From Gossypium raimondii (Eukaryota; Streptophyta; Magnoliopsida; Malvales; Malvaceae), in assembly GCF_025698545.1 (NCBI RefSeq), contig NC_068572.1, forward strand, positions 5,704,001 through 5,768,000: a stretch of DNA of 64,000 bases. Reading direction: 5' to 3'. Below are positions 1-11,969 of the stretch, piece by piece. The translations under genes and the position numbers were made by a program. The notes under the pieces are model-generated. The model had not been told where the DNA came from and ran no database searches. It worked only from the letters and a program-made list of their open reading frames with translations. How positions within the stretch are numbered: position 1 is the first letter of the stretch; each line of letters starts with the position of its first letter.

Positions 1-790
1 TCAAATGAAAACTTTAGCCGCCGTAATCAATAGTCACTGACTTCTACTATTCAAATCTCCTAGTAGTCGACTCTAAATATTCTAAAACAATGACCAAAAT
101 CAATGTTGCTTGACATGATGGCGACACCTAAAAAATATTTTTAAAAATTTTAATGGGTGCCACCTAACATACCAACACAATATATATTGTCTTTTTTTTT
201 CTCCACCATGAATATTTGTATTTTTCATGGGTATTAGGAAAAATATATATTGGTGCAGAGTGACACAATGACGGCACCCAAATTTTTTTTTTTAAAAAAA
301 GTCGATCATTAGCTCTTCATTGGGGGCCAGCACTGACGGACATTGTGGATTTCATGTCATTTTCGTATATAATTTTTCACTTGAGTTATTTTTATAATTA
401 ATTAATTAAATTGGGTTATTTAAAACAATATCCAGAAACTAACATGTAAATGGTGTCCATGTATTAGATTACAATTTTTTAATGGGACTTAACCAGGTAA
501 AGAAAAGCCAAAACAAACAAATAGAAGAGAGATATTTTGAAGGATTTAAGTATGTCGGGGTTGATTGATTAAGTGTATTTTCACTCATCTTGCAATTTTG
601 GTTTCTAATTCAAACATTAGTATACAATATTACAATTTTTTTTTTGTAAGAAGCTTTTCGAACTTCATGTATGTTTGTATGAAGTTTGTATGAAGTTCGT
701 GTTAAGTTTACAAGATCATAGTAAGGTTCTTTTGCTAGTATTTTCTTTGTAATATATATATGTGTGTTATTATGTTATTGTGATTTCATA
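1..790. other. AT-rich stretch without a recognisable gene
   Basis: No coding exon is visible on either strand. The stretch is AT-rich with several T and A homopolymers. The part next to 836 probably belongs to the intron or upstream region of the GTP cyclohydrolase pseudogene, because an intact pyrimidine-rich splice acceptor lies at its right edge. The N-terminal exon of that gene was not found here. Confidence 0.5.
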
Positions 791-835
791 TTTTGTGCTA
801 AGTTTTGATCGAGGCTTTTCTATTACATGTTTCAG

Positions 836-1209
836 GTTACAAACAAAAAGTAAAGGATATTGTTGAAAGAGCTTTATTCCTTGAACTGGGTTTGCCTAAT
901 GAAGTTGGTCACACTGGAAGAGCAGGCAGGGCTGTGATCGTTCGAGATCTTGACCTGTTTTCATACTGTGTGTTAGTGCTTGCTCCCGTTTCAGGTCAAG
1001 TGTCATGTAGGATATGTGCCATCCTGTGATTGGGTAGTGAGGTTAAGCAAACTCACTAGAGTAGCGGATGTGTTTGTGAAACGACTGCAAGACCCACAAC
1101 GTCTAGCAGATGAAGTATGTTCAACTCTGCACCTAGGAATCAAGCCTGCAGGGGTTGCTGTGATTGTCCAGTGTTTGCACATTCCTTTCCCAAACCTGGA
1201 ACCAATCGT
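836..1209 (+). pseudogene. GCH1: GTP cyclohydrolase I pseudogene, 5' part
   Basis: The translated segment resembles the first of the two fused cyclohydrolase domains of plant GTP cyclohydrolase I, the enzyme that makes the pterin precursor of folate from GTP. Recognisable pieces are YKQKVKDIV, RDLDLFSYC, VKCHVGYVPS and KRLQDPQRLADEVCS. It starts directly after an intact splice acceptor (TTTCAG, ending at 835), so this is a gene-derived duplicate and not a processed copy. A frameshift and an in-frame TAG near 970-985 separate RDLDLFSYC from VKCHVGYVP. At 1209 the homology stops at the end of a retroelement and resumes at 10869. The family assignment is confident; loss of function is clear from the frameshift, the stops and the 9.7-kb insertion. 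Confidence 0.85.
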
Positions 1210-2499
1210 TGATGGGCATCAAAACCACTAAATAAAAATAATCCTACAATAAAATAACTCTAAACAGTAGTAAAGAGTAGTAGGGTCGATTCCACAGAGA
1301 TTGGTGATTATGATAAACTTTCGTATTTTTCTCGTGGACATAATTTTTTGTGCCTATAATCATGGCAAAAGATGTGTCCACGACTCCAAACGATCCACTG
1401 AAAAATAAATAAATTATGAGATTTTCGAAATGACTAGAAATTAAATAAATGAAATAGCATAAATAAACAATTAAATAAATTGAAAATAAAATTAAATTGG
1501 GAAATAAATTCAAATTTTGTAAACAGAGTTATAAAGTCTTAGCCCTAGACTCGATGGATTCCGGTTTTTGAATCGATCCTTGAAAATTAGTTTTCTCATC
1601 CAAACAATAAGCTGATTATAGGTATGCCTTGCAAACTAACCCTTATCGATTGTCTAAATGCGATATATGCATTCGCAATTCAAGACCCTGGCAGCCTTGC
1701 GTTATGAAGAACCCAACTCGGATTAACAACCTCAACCGCCCAGAAGTTTAAATCCAATCACAATCTCCCTTAACTTGTTCACAGAAATCCGAATATAGCA
1801 CGGCCGACTTGACTTCCCAACTGTACGCCAAAACAACTCCAACCCAACGTACTTTTTGAATTGAAATCGAGTTAACTTTAAGGGATAAATTTGTCAATCT
1901 CAATATTCCAGAGAGATGGTGAATACCAATTTGAAGGATTTTTAATGCAGATACAATTTCTCACGATTGTTGACCGGAAAGAATACCGACCTAAAGCTAA
2001 TTTTTAGTGTGAATTTAATGGTAATGGAGAAAGATTGAAAGGGGAATAGACTTGGGAAATAATTAAACAAATTTGTTAAGAAAAAGGAAATGAAATGAAA
2101 GTGGCAGTATGGCTACTGACGCAGGAAATTGAAAGAATAAAAAACATTTTCAATTCGATTCCAGCTAATTAAGGTGTATTTTTTCAAGTCCATCATGCCA
2201 CATATTTATATATAAATCATATGTTAAAATTAGGCTAATCTCACCTACGCATTAATTACATGAAAAACATCAGATTTTATTTTCTAAATTTAACTTTTAC
2301 AAGTTCAAAAAAATTCGATCAGCCCTTTAATATCTCCAAATTTCTTGTTTGGCCCTTCTTCTATTGTTCATGCTCCAATTGAATCCTTTTCTGCTTGTTT
2401 TTTGCGTTAAAGTATTCGAAAAATTCACCAATTAGCAAGGATTAATTCAAGAACAAGTTGATTTGAGCACGTAAAATATGCAAAATAAATATGCTATCA
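1210..2499 (-). repeat. 3' LTR of the OTA-type element
   Basis: This is a direct repeat of 9470-10868, starting TGATGGGCATC and ending ATGCTATCA on the plus strand. It is about 110 bp shorter than its partner because of several small deletions. Many substitutions separate the two copies, so the insertion is old compared with the chromovirus at 23191-33435. Confidence 0.85.
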
Positions 2500-2510
2500 A
2501 ATCCCCCCTA
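2500..2510 (-). other. Polypurine tract of the OTA-type element
   Basis: On the minus strand the bases next to the 3' LTR read TAGGGGGGATT, a purine tract in the position expected for plus-strand DNA priming. Confidence 0.7.
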
Positions 2511-3802
2511 CTTAGCCTATGCTTGTTCTCAAGCATACTGTACGTTCCTCCATTAGAAATTATTCAGTAACTTATCAAAAATCAAGTCTCTTTTCCACAA
2601 CCATGATCAATGCAAACAATTTAGGCAAAAAATGAATAAGTGCTCAAATACTTAGTTTGATCAACAAGTGTCCATAAAATTCAAACATATAAATTAAATC
2701 ATTTCACTAAATTGATGATTTTGAACCAAAATTTGCAAGGTATTATTCTTAATTAATTATTTAGTAAATTTGGGACATAGTCAAACCTTTTTACGCGAAC
2801 TACTCCGGTTACTCAATTTGATATGTCTCCAAATGGATTATTTTTCCCTACTCATGACAGCTCGGTTAGCGGAATGTTTGCAAGTTTTCGGTTCATCACT
2901 CGAACCTTTTTACGTAAGATGAGATGATAACTCAAGCACCTCATAGTTACTAATTTCGGTCATTTTTACGAAATATTCACTCATAACTTGAGCCATCAAC
3001 GGAGTAGTATTTTTATTTATTATTATTACCCATTTTTTTCTTTCTTTATTTACAAGAAAATACAATATTCTTACCAAGCAATTATAAACAATCAATTTTC
3101 ATGAAACAATCTAATTACATATATCAACATTATAACACACATGTCGATTAAACTAGATAATGAACACTTTAATTCAAGAATCACTCAACTATCTAAATTG
3201 ACTAATTAGAGGTTCAATGTCAAACAAATTAACGAATAATCTTGCATAAGAATTAACACATATGAAAGAGAAACAAACATGCAGCGAAAAACAATCAATC
3301 ATGCACACTTACGAATCCAATAGCCCTACTTAATCTATGCTTATCATCAAGCATATTGTATAAGAATTAAATATAGTAGAGAGAAAGGTCAAGTATACTC
3401 CCCATGTATATTTAACGTGGTTGCCGGCGTTAGGAGTGGCTACTTTGCAAGATGACGAGAATTGTGGAGACTTGGGTTTATTTGAAGAAAAATGGATTGG
3501 GTTAGGGATGTGTGTGTTTTTTTATTTGGGTTTGGGGTGTTGGGTTATGAAGAAAATAAATGGCAGTACTGAGCAAGGCGAGCCCACGCCACGATCGGTA
3601 TCTGATTTCTGAAAAAATCGACGGCCTCCACCACATTCCTGAAAAACAACACATTAAATGGATTAAATAATAATCTTGTTATTATTCATTTTATTTTCAA
3701 CCTAAATTTTACTGAAATTCAAAATTAAATAAATTAAAATAAATTTGGGTTGCCTCTCAAAATGCGCTTTTGTTTAATGTTGTTAGCTCGACGACCTTAA
3801 AT
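2511..3802 (-). other. Internal non-coding region of the OTA-type element
   Basis: No conserved pol domain is found on either strand between the PPT and the solo LTR insertion. This is where RT, RNase H and integrase would lie in an autonomous element. The short open frames here show no family resemblance. The region is either deleted pol or the non-coding 3' region of a non-autonomous element. Confidence 0.5.
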
Positions 3803-3807
3803 GTTAT

Positions 3808-6800
3808 TGTAATGGCCTAAATTCAAGGTTATCGGAACAGTGGTTTCGTAGTCACAAATTCGATTTAAAAATAAATTTATTTTAATATTTTTGCATGAAT
3901 ATTGATATGATAGGAAAATCGTATGAAAATATAGATAGAAAAATTTTACCGATTTAGTGATTAGTTAGAAAATGAAATTATTGAAGAAATTGGGTAAAAA
4001 TAAGGTATCGAGACCTCGATCTCGTAAAACCGAGTCCAAAATATTTTTATAAATATTTATGAAATTTTAGTAATATGATATTAAAATTTCGTTAGAAAAT
4101 TTTAATGTTTGGGTAGTCAATTAAGTGAAAAAGACTAAATTGAAAAAGGTGTAAAAGTTACTAGAAGGAATAAATAGCTCAATTGTTAAATGAGGAGGGA
4201 CATAAATTATAAATAAGTCCAAAAGGAGATATTTTGGGCGACATAAGCTGAGAAAAATCAAGAGAATTGGTGAAATAAGGGTAAAATGGGAAAATAACAA
4301 ATTTTACTAACATAAAAATGGGACCAAATTGGAATATCTAGAATTCTCTTTATTTTTCTGCATTCTCATCAGTAAAAAACGTCCTAAGGGTTTATTCAAG
4401 CTGGTTTTTCATAATTTTTGCACCAAGTGAGTTAATCCTTACCTTTTTCTTGTAATTTTTATGTTTCTAAGATTTTTACAACTAGGTTCTATTACTAAAT
4501 TTATTAGTTTTTGATTTCATGAATAAAATTGAAAGTCACCATGGTTGAGTGCTGTAAGTTTATGATAAAATAGCATGAAATTGAAGCTTTAATTTGTTTA
4601 TGAGATGATTTTATTAGGTAATTTCAAAAGAAATTGATTTGTAGGACCTAATTGTGAAAATGTTTGGAATTAAAGTCTAATGCTAAAATTCTATTTCCAA
4701 AGGTTATAAAGTAGTTTAAAGTGATAGAATAAAGTGTTAATTTAGAAAATAAGCTCAATTGAGAGGTTAATTGAGTAGGGATGAAATTATCATTTATTGA
4801 AAGCTTAGGGAAAAATGATAATTAACATCATGCACTAAAACAGTTTTGGATAGCAGCAGTAGTCTAACTTTGAAAAATCACCAAAAATTTTAGAGATCGA
4901 ATTAGAGGATGAATAAAATATGAAATTAAATCTTATTAAGTCTAGTTTCTTATAAAAGAAATGATGTAAGTAATGGAATTATAAATCATGAGATATAATA
5001 GATTTTATGAGATAAGGTCAGAATGAATTCAGGTTCCCTATTCTGACTTTGGAAAATCATCAAAATTGGAGAAAAATAATTAGGGCTTAAATTTATATGT
5101 TAAAATCCTTAATGAGTCTATTTTCAAAATAAATAAACAAAAACATCATCTGAATTCTGTACAATAAGATAATTAATTTTTAGTGAAGAGGGGTTGGAAC
5201 TGTCGAATAGTGAAACAGGGGAAACTTTAAAGAATAAACTGTACTTATTGGCTAAACAAAAAATTATAAAAATTTTATGGTAAGAAGATATGTGAGTCTA
5301 GTTTTTTGGAAAATTATCAGATCTTAATTTGGAGTTCCGTAGCTCAAGATATAAATAATTTAGTGACTATGACTCAGTTAGACAGCTTTGAATGCACTAT
5401 AAATAATAATAGAGAATGTTACATATGAACATGAAATGTAGTAGATTAATGATTAAATTTATTTATTTAGATCCAAAAATTTAAATACGAAGCTAGATCG
5501 AGGAAAAGAAAAAGTTCGGGATTAGTAGATTTTTGTTTACGAACAAGTATCGATGTAAGTTCGTGTAACTTGAATTATATTCTTAAATGCTTGAAATGTT
5601 TGTTATTTATGTGAATATGATTTGAATGTTAATTGTATGAAACATTGATGAAACATTGATATATTTGATAAAAAGGGGAGAAATCCCGGTTGAATGGAAT
5701 GAAAATTCGATAGATCTCTGAAAAGGAATTGATGGTAAAAAGGATCTAGCCCGGACGGGTGATCCTATCTTGATATAGCCCTCCCGAAGAATATTTGAAA
5801 AATGGATTTAGCCCGGACAGGTAATCCGAATTAGGGTCTGAATTTAGCCTGGACTGGTAATTCAGATCCAAGTAGTAATTGTCATTGCAGAGGATTTAGC
5901 CTGGACTGGTAATCTCGACAATACTCTATGAGTTTATATTACAGGGGATTTAGCCTGGACTAGTAATCCCGCTGTAAGGATGAGATTCGCGGGAGTGTGC
6001 TCTCTGAAATGGAAATATGCGCACATGAATATGAATTGACGGACCCGGATTTGTATACTAAAGCGTACCTCTGAAAATCCATTGAAATTTTTAGAAATTC
6101 AATGGGATAAATATGGAAAAATAACAAGGGAATGGAAATAATGGAATTGATGAGCTCATCAATTATGGTATATATATTATTGATACATGTAAATTATTGA
6201 ACAAACTTGAATGTTGAGTTTGTGCATGTTAAGGGAATAATGCATTGAATAGATGTATGAATGTTTATTGCATTGTATTGAAAATATTAGGTAAGTATAA
6301 TTCTTGTTACATGAGCTTACTAAGCACAAAGTGCTTCCCCTGTTTCTTTTTCCCCTGTTTTGTAGTGTTAAAAGCTCGGAGGTCGGATTCGACCAGAGAC
6401 GTATCACACTATCAACCTCAAGATCTCGGTATATAAAGAAAATTTCTTTTGGAAATCAATGGAATGTATAAGCTAATAAAGTAAATGTTAATGTGAAATG
6501 AATGTATGGTTAGCCATTGGTATGGCTAACAAATTTTGGTTTTGGTATGTGATGAGGCTATCTTATGAATACGTTAAATCTATCTTGAAAATATGTTGAA
6601 ATGGATTGGTTGTGTTGGATTGGTCTTGGCTTAAAATTGCAGGGAAGATTAGATATTTATAAAGGAGTTATATTGAGTTCAAAAAAAAAAAAAACTTTGA
6701 GATTTTGCGAAAAATTTCTTATGGTTTCAATTTAATCTTGGTTTGGTCCCGATGAATGTTTTGGGCTTCGGAGGCCCATCTAAGAGACGCCATGACATGT

Positions 6801-6908
6801 TTCGATAAATGAATAGTATTTAACTCGTAATACGAAAAATTTATTTGGTAAAATCTGGTAATGCCTCATACCCTATTTCGGCGACGAATACGGGTAAGGG
6901 GTATTATA
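3808..6908 (+). mobile_element. Solo LTR, related to the chromovirus LTRs
   Basis: A single 3.1-kb LTR-like sequence starts TGTAATGGCC and ends in a decayed GTAAGGGGTATTATA. It is flanked by perfect 5-bp duplications GTTAT (3803-3807 and 6909-6913). Start, end and internal blocks match the LTRs at 23191-25942 and 30689-33435, for example GGTTATCGGAACAGTGGTTT near the start and a block around TTTTATGGTAAGAAGATAT. There is no internal region, so it most likely formed by LTR-LTR recombination after insertion into the older OTA element. The terminal CA has mutated to TA. Confidence 0.9.
5735..5990 (+). repeat. Minisatellite inside the solo LTR
   Basis: About five or six diverged units contain GGATTTAGCCTGGACTGGTAATC or close variants, spaced 35-60 bp apart. 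They lie downstream of a GATGTAAGTTCG splice-donor-like site (near 5550), the same relative position as different minisatellites in the related LTRs at 24.4 kb and 50.1 kb. Confidence 0.75.
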
Positions 6909-6932
6909 GTTATCTGTTTGGCTGATTAAGAA

Positions 6933-7769
6933 TTAATTTTTCCATCTCGTACACTTGGATGTTCTTGTAGAAACATTTAACCTTTGCCCATTATCTTTAA
7001 AGCACTTCCAGAATTCCCCCATCATCGGTGGATTGATGTGTCTTTGAGTTTCTCTGTTCAAGTTTGTCTTTTCCTCTATCGGAATCTTTATAAGTTCTAG
7101 AAATGGTTTGAGCTCTAATTTCAATGCCTTCATGCGAATGACAACTTCACGTATTGATTTTTTTATCATCGATAATTCATCTTGCTTAACATCGAGATCT
7201 AAACTCTTGCAAGGTACAAATTGTAACTTATCCTTTTCAAAATGTAAGTTTTTCAATGGTTCCATTCCATTGACATTAGAGACATTTGTTATGGCACTAA
7301 GATGTCTCATATCTTCATAAATATTAAACCTAACCACTTCATCGTCAAATTCTATGGTGAGTGTTCCACTCCAAACATCAATTTTCATTCGCGCGGTGCT
7401 TAGAAATGGTCTCCCAAGTAGAATATCGAAAAAATTGGCTAAGTTACTATCCTCAATGTCTATAATGTAGATATCTGCAGGAAAAATAAGTTTGTTTACC
7501 TTGACAAGAACATCTTCCAACGCTCCTTCCAGATGCACTACTGACTTATCTGCAAGCTGAATGATTACACCTGTTTCCTTAAAAGAACCCGCATTTAGTA
7601 GTTTATAAATAGACAAAGGCATAACATTAATAGATGCACCTAAGTCGCACATAGCTTTTTTAATCCCAACATTACCAATCTTGCAAGATATAGAAAACAT
7701 ATATTGGCCCTTACATTTAGGTGGTATTTTCTTTTGTAAAATGGTGGAGACATTTTCTCTAACACTCAC
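6933..7769 (-). pseudogene. Retrotransposon aspartic protease region (gag-pol fragment)
   Basis: A 278-residue open frame holds a retropepsin-like domain. The core DLGASINVMP (around residues 42-51) carries the catalytic Asp in the DLGAS variant usual for plant OTA elements, followed by the ETGVIIQLADKS block and the downstream LLGRPFLSTARMKIDV motif. In an active element it would cleave the Gag-Pol polyprotein. The frame ends where the family normally runs into reverse transcriptase, but no RT follows: 25 bp further on the solo LTR begins, and beyond it no RT is detectable. The upstream gag frame is broken, so this is a remnant of a dead element even though the local frame is open. Confidence 0.8.
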
Positions 7770-7789
7770 CTTTTCATTGCCTAAGAGCT

Positions 7790-9440
7790 TCTTCTAACTC
7801 GTGCATAACTCTTTTAAGAACTTTGCATATCATGGAACATGCTTAATCGTATCAAGAAGAGGGATGTTTATTTCTACCTTTCGAAAGGTGACAAGGATCT
7901 TCTTTTCTTCTCACTCTTTTTTTGAATTGGACGAGTCTTCCAAGAAATGGAGGCGGTACTACAAATGACCTTTGAGGAGTCAAATCCGTAGTTGACGTTA
8001 GAACGGGTTTTCATTTTTTTCATTTTGGGTTGGGGGTACGATTTGTGTCACAAGCTGACTCCAAAATTGTTCCACTTATCAATGTCATAGCACTTACATT
8101 ATGTCGAGGATTAGGTTCAGTTTGATATGACAATTTTTCTTGTGACTCCAGTAGACTGATTGCAAGTGCAAGCTTACTCATTTGTTTATCCAACTTTTGA
8201 ATATGTGATTTCGTCTTATGTTGGAATTTTTAGGTACTATTGGCTAACATTTCCACTATATCTTCCAGAGATGATTTTGGAGGCGGTAATTATTGATTCG
8301 AAAGCAAACTTTGTTGGTATGACTAATTAAATTGAGGATTTGACCCATAACTCAAATTTAGATGATCTTTTCACCCCACATTATAGTTGTTTGAATAGGG
8401 ATCATATCACCTTTGGGGTGGCCCTGGAAAGTTTCTGACAACATTCGCTTGTTCTATTGAATCCTCGTGCAAGATAGGACATGAATCCGTCGGGTGATCT
8501 GGCATAACACAAATTTCGTACAACCAGACTGGCTAACATTATTAAGCTTATCAATTCTATCTTCTAGAGATAGGGAACTTAACCTATGAACCCGTCTCGT
8601 GGGTTCTATAGCCTGTCAGAATTGCTGAGAGTTTACAGTCATAGTCGAAATTAACTCCCTTACTCTCTGAGGCGTCATAGTAACAAGTTCCCCTCCACTA
8701 GCAGCATTTATCATTTTCATTTTCATTTCCATTGGGAGTAACCCCTCATAGAAATACTGTAAGAGTGACTGTTCAGTCAGACCATGTTATGAGCAACTTG
8801 CACACAATTTTTTGTACCGCTCCCAGTATTTGTAGAGCGATTCAGTCATCTTTTGTCGAATTCCTACAATGTCCCTCCTTAATTCTGTTGTTTGAGCTGC
8901 TCGAAAGAACCTGCCAAGAAATAAACAAGACATGTCAGACCAGATATTGACAGATCTAGGAGATAAATAAAATAGTCATTCTTTAGCAGAGCTAGTTAAT
9001 GAGAAAGGAGAAACACGAAGTTTAATTTGATCTACGATTACTCAATGAGGTTTCATGCTTGTGCAACCCATGTGAAATTCCTTGAGATGGGTATGAAGAT
9101 TTTTATTTTATAATCCGCGAAAGGTGGGCAATAGATGAATCAAGTCCAATTTCAGCACGAACGATATTCCTCCCGCTGGACAAGTTATACATAAGGATTG
9201 TTATTCATCTAGGGATGCTGCGAGTTGGCATATAGTTTGCTCTGCCATCTCGTATGGTTCGTCGAATGGGAAAATATCATCAGTGTAAGATACGGTTTCG
9301 AACTGGGGATGTGGTCGTTTACTGCGTCAAATGGCTTCTCTTCGTAGTTTTCAAGCCAACTTCTCTATTTCTGGTTCAAATTCTAGAGACCCCGATTTTG
9401 ATCTGGTCATAAGGAAAATAAACAAAAGTTAGAAAAATAT
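7790..9440 (-). pseudogene. Retrotransposon gag remnant
   Basis: Minus-strand translation shows gag-like blocks interrupted by stops. Around 8640-8900 it reads ESLYKYWERYKKLCASC, a stop, then SLLQYFYEGLLPM and NAASGGELV, matching the conserved retrotransposon-gag core (WERY...FY.GL...ASGG) of plant gypsy elements. Gag would form the virus-like particle. The frame is broken in several places, so no product is expected. It lies between the PBS and the protease, as in an intact element. Confidence 0.7.
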
Positions 9441-9447
9441 TTTCAAT

Positions 9448-9464
9448 CCTCGACAACGGCGCCA
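9448..9464 (-). other. Primer-binding site, tRNA-Asp type
   Basis: The minus strand reads TGGCGCCGTTGTCGAGG five bases inside the 5' LTR. It is close to the TGGCGCCGTTGCCGGGG priming site used by Athila/Tat-type elements. This fixes the element's orientation and the inner edge of the 5' LTR. Confidence 0.8.
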
Positions 9465-9469
9465 AAATT

Positions 9470-10868
9470 TGATGGGCGTCGAAACCACCAAATAAAAATA
9501 ATTCCTACAATAAAACACTCTAAACAGTGCAAGGAGTAGTAGGATCGATTCCACAGGGATTGGTGATTATGATCAACTTTCGTGTTTTTCTCGTGAACGT
9601 AATTTTTTTTGTGCCAATAATCGTGGCAATAGACGTGCCAACTACTCTAAACGACCTACTGAAAAATAAATAAATTAGGGGAGTTTCGAAATGACTAGAA
9701 ATTAAATAAATAAAATAGCATAAATAAACAATTAAATAAATCAAAAATTAAATTCGAATTTTGTAAACAAAGTTATAAAGCCTTAACCCTAGACTCGGTG
9801 AATTTCGATTTTTGAATCAATCCTCGAAAATTAGTTTTCTCCTCCAAACAATAAGTTGGTTATAGTGGTTAAGAACGTCCTAATCGCCAGTTCTTCCTCT
9901 CATAGTTGATCCCAGTATGCCCTGCAAACCAACCCTTATCGATTGCCTAACTGCGATATATGCGTTCGCAATTCAAGACCCCAACAACCTTGCATTATGA
10001 AGAACCCAACTTGGATTAACGACCTCAACCGCGCGAGATGTTTAAATTTGATCACAATCTCCTTAACTTGTTCAGCATCAGAATACAGCACGACCGACTC
10101 GACTTCCCAACTGTACGCCAAAACGACTCCAACCCAACATGCTTTTTGAATTGAAATCGAGTTAACTTTAAGAGATGAATTTGTCAATCCCAATATTCCA
10201 GAGAGGTAGTGAATATCGATTCGAAGGATTTTTAGTGCAGATACAATTTCTCACAATTCTTGACCGGAAAGAATACTAATCTAAATCTAATTTGAATTTA
10301 GTGAAGCCTGAAATTTATCATGCTTTGCCTTTGTTGGTTATGGAAGTGGATTTAATGGTAATGGAGAAAGATGGTAAGGGGAAGAGACATGGGAAATAAT
10401 TAAACAAATTTGCTAAGAAGAAAAAAATGAAATGAAAGTGGTATGCCTACTGACGCGGGAAATGGAAAGAAAAAGAAAATAATTTCAATTCAATTCCAGC
10501 TAATTAAGGTGTATTTTTTCAAGTCCATCATGCCACCTATTTATACATAAACTATATGCTAAAATTAGGTTAATTCCACCTACCCACTAATTACACGAAA
10601 AATATCAGATTTTATTTTTCTAAATTTGGCTTTTACAAGGTCAAAATTTTTTTTGATTAGCCCTTTAATATCTCTAAAGTTTTTATTTGGCTCATCTTCT
10701 ATTATTCATGCTCCAATTGAATCATTTTCTATTTGTTTTTTGCATTAAAGTATTCGAATTTCATTCTTGACAAGATTTAAACATACAATTCACCAATTAG
10801 CATGAATTAATTCAAGAACAAGTTGATTTGTGCACGTAAAATATGCAAATTAAATAAATATGTTATCA
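9470..10868 (-). repeat. 5' LTR of the OTA-type element
   Basis: This partner of 1210-2499 starts TGATGGGCGTC and ends TATGTTATCA on the plus strand. The host GCH1 reading resumes one base later. Confidence 0.85.
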
Positions 10869-11694
10869 GTTTATCTTGACTCAAAGCATCAAGGATGGAT
10901 AAAGGTGTTGGTTTCTTCGGGTTGGAGAGTTTTCGAAAATGAAAAAACTGATGTTTGGAGTGATTTTCTAGGTCTTTTGAGTTTCAGAGGTATAACTGTG
11001 GAGAAAATTCCAACTCGAGACTCTACAAAACAACGTTAGTACCCTTTCTATTCGTCTTCTGTTGCTAAGATCTCCGATGAGCATGTAAGACCGAACGCTG
11101 GTGTGGTTGTTGCAGTAGCTTCTATACTTATATCATTGGGTGAAGATCCATTAAGAAAAGAACTTATACAAATTCCTAGCCATTTCTTGAGGTAGTTGAT
11201 GAACTTTCAGAACACGAAATTGGAGATGAAACTGAATGACTTTACTCACAACCAGATAGATATTTTTAAACCAAGTGTCGGCTCTGACAATACCGAACAT
11301 ATCCATTCGGAGTTGAACCTACCATTCTGGTCCAATGCGAGCATCATCTACTTCCTTTTCATGGTATCGTCCATATCGGATACATCCGCCCTGCAGACGG
11401 ATTCAATCCTGTTGGAACATCCCTTTTGCAATTGATCGTACATTTTTTTGGATTCAAGCTTCAAGTGCAAGAAAGACTCACCAGGCAAATAGCAGAAGCA
11501 CTTTCACCAATCTTAGGTGGAGATATCATGGTGGTTGTGGAGGCTAACCATACATGTATGATCTCTAAAGAGATTGAAAAGTTGGGCAGTAACACGACCA
11601 CCATAGCTATACTCGGTCAATTTTCGACCGATCCGGCAACTCGGTCCGTGTTGTTGCAGAACATTCCAAACAATACTACATCTGGAACACTGTA
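10869..11694 (+). pseudogene. GCH1: GTP cyclohydrolase I pseudogene, 3' part
   Basis: Resumes exactly where 836-1209 stops. Pieces of the inter-domain region (LDSKHQGWIKV) and the second cyclohydrolase domain are clear: HLLPFHGIVHIGY, VGTSLLQLIVHFFGFKLQVQ and GGDIMVVVEANHTCM. Lesions include an in-frame TAG after DSTKQR, another stop after PSHFLR, and a frameshift near 11330 at the usual CEHHLLPF zinc/active-site segment. The last recognisable residues are LLQNIPNNTTSGTL. Together with the 5' part this covers most of both domains of a plant enzyme but cannot encode one. A functional paralogue presumably lies elsewhere; none is in this window. Confidence 0.85.
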
Positions 11695-11969
11695 AGTTAT
11701 AACTTGATTTTTTTTATTTCCTTTTCCAGAGCTTTATATTGTCATTCTTTTGCCTTTGTTCATCTTTCTGTTAGCCTGCAACAATGCAGAAAACAGAGTT
11801 ATTTATATTGTATATATTTTGTTCATAGATCAACAAGATCGACCCTCGCTTTTGTTCATAGAACATCATATCATATATATTTTGCAGGGACATCATATCA
11901 TATATACCTACATATGTATATCTATACAACTACATTCACAATGAATTTTTGAAGAGAAAATGGAGAGAG

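Larger units (their letters stand above)
1210..10868 (-). mobile_element. Degenerate Ty3/gypsy-type LTR element lacking RT and integrase
   Basis: Two direct repeats of about 1.3-1.4 kb (1210-2499 and 9470-10868), both bounded by TG...CA, enclose the element. Orientation is minus: next to the right LTR is a primer-binding site that reads TGGCGCCGTTGTCGAGG on the minus strand, and next to the left LTR is a purine tract. Reading leftward, the order is LTR, PBS, gag remnant, aspartic protease, non-coding DNA, PPT, LTR. No reverse transcriptase, RNase H or integrase is detectable. The tRNA-Asp-like PBS and the DLGASINVMP protease fit the Athila/Tat (OTA) lineage, but that is tentative. A solo LTR is inserted at 3808-6908. 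The flanks share only GT, so no clean 5-bp target duplication is visible. The insertion splits a GCH1 pseudogene. Confidence 0.85.

Noticed and set aside
1201..1215. Clean 5-bp target duplication for the OTA-type element
   Set aside because: The flanks (AATCGT left, GTTTAT right) share only GT, so no duplication is claimed.
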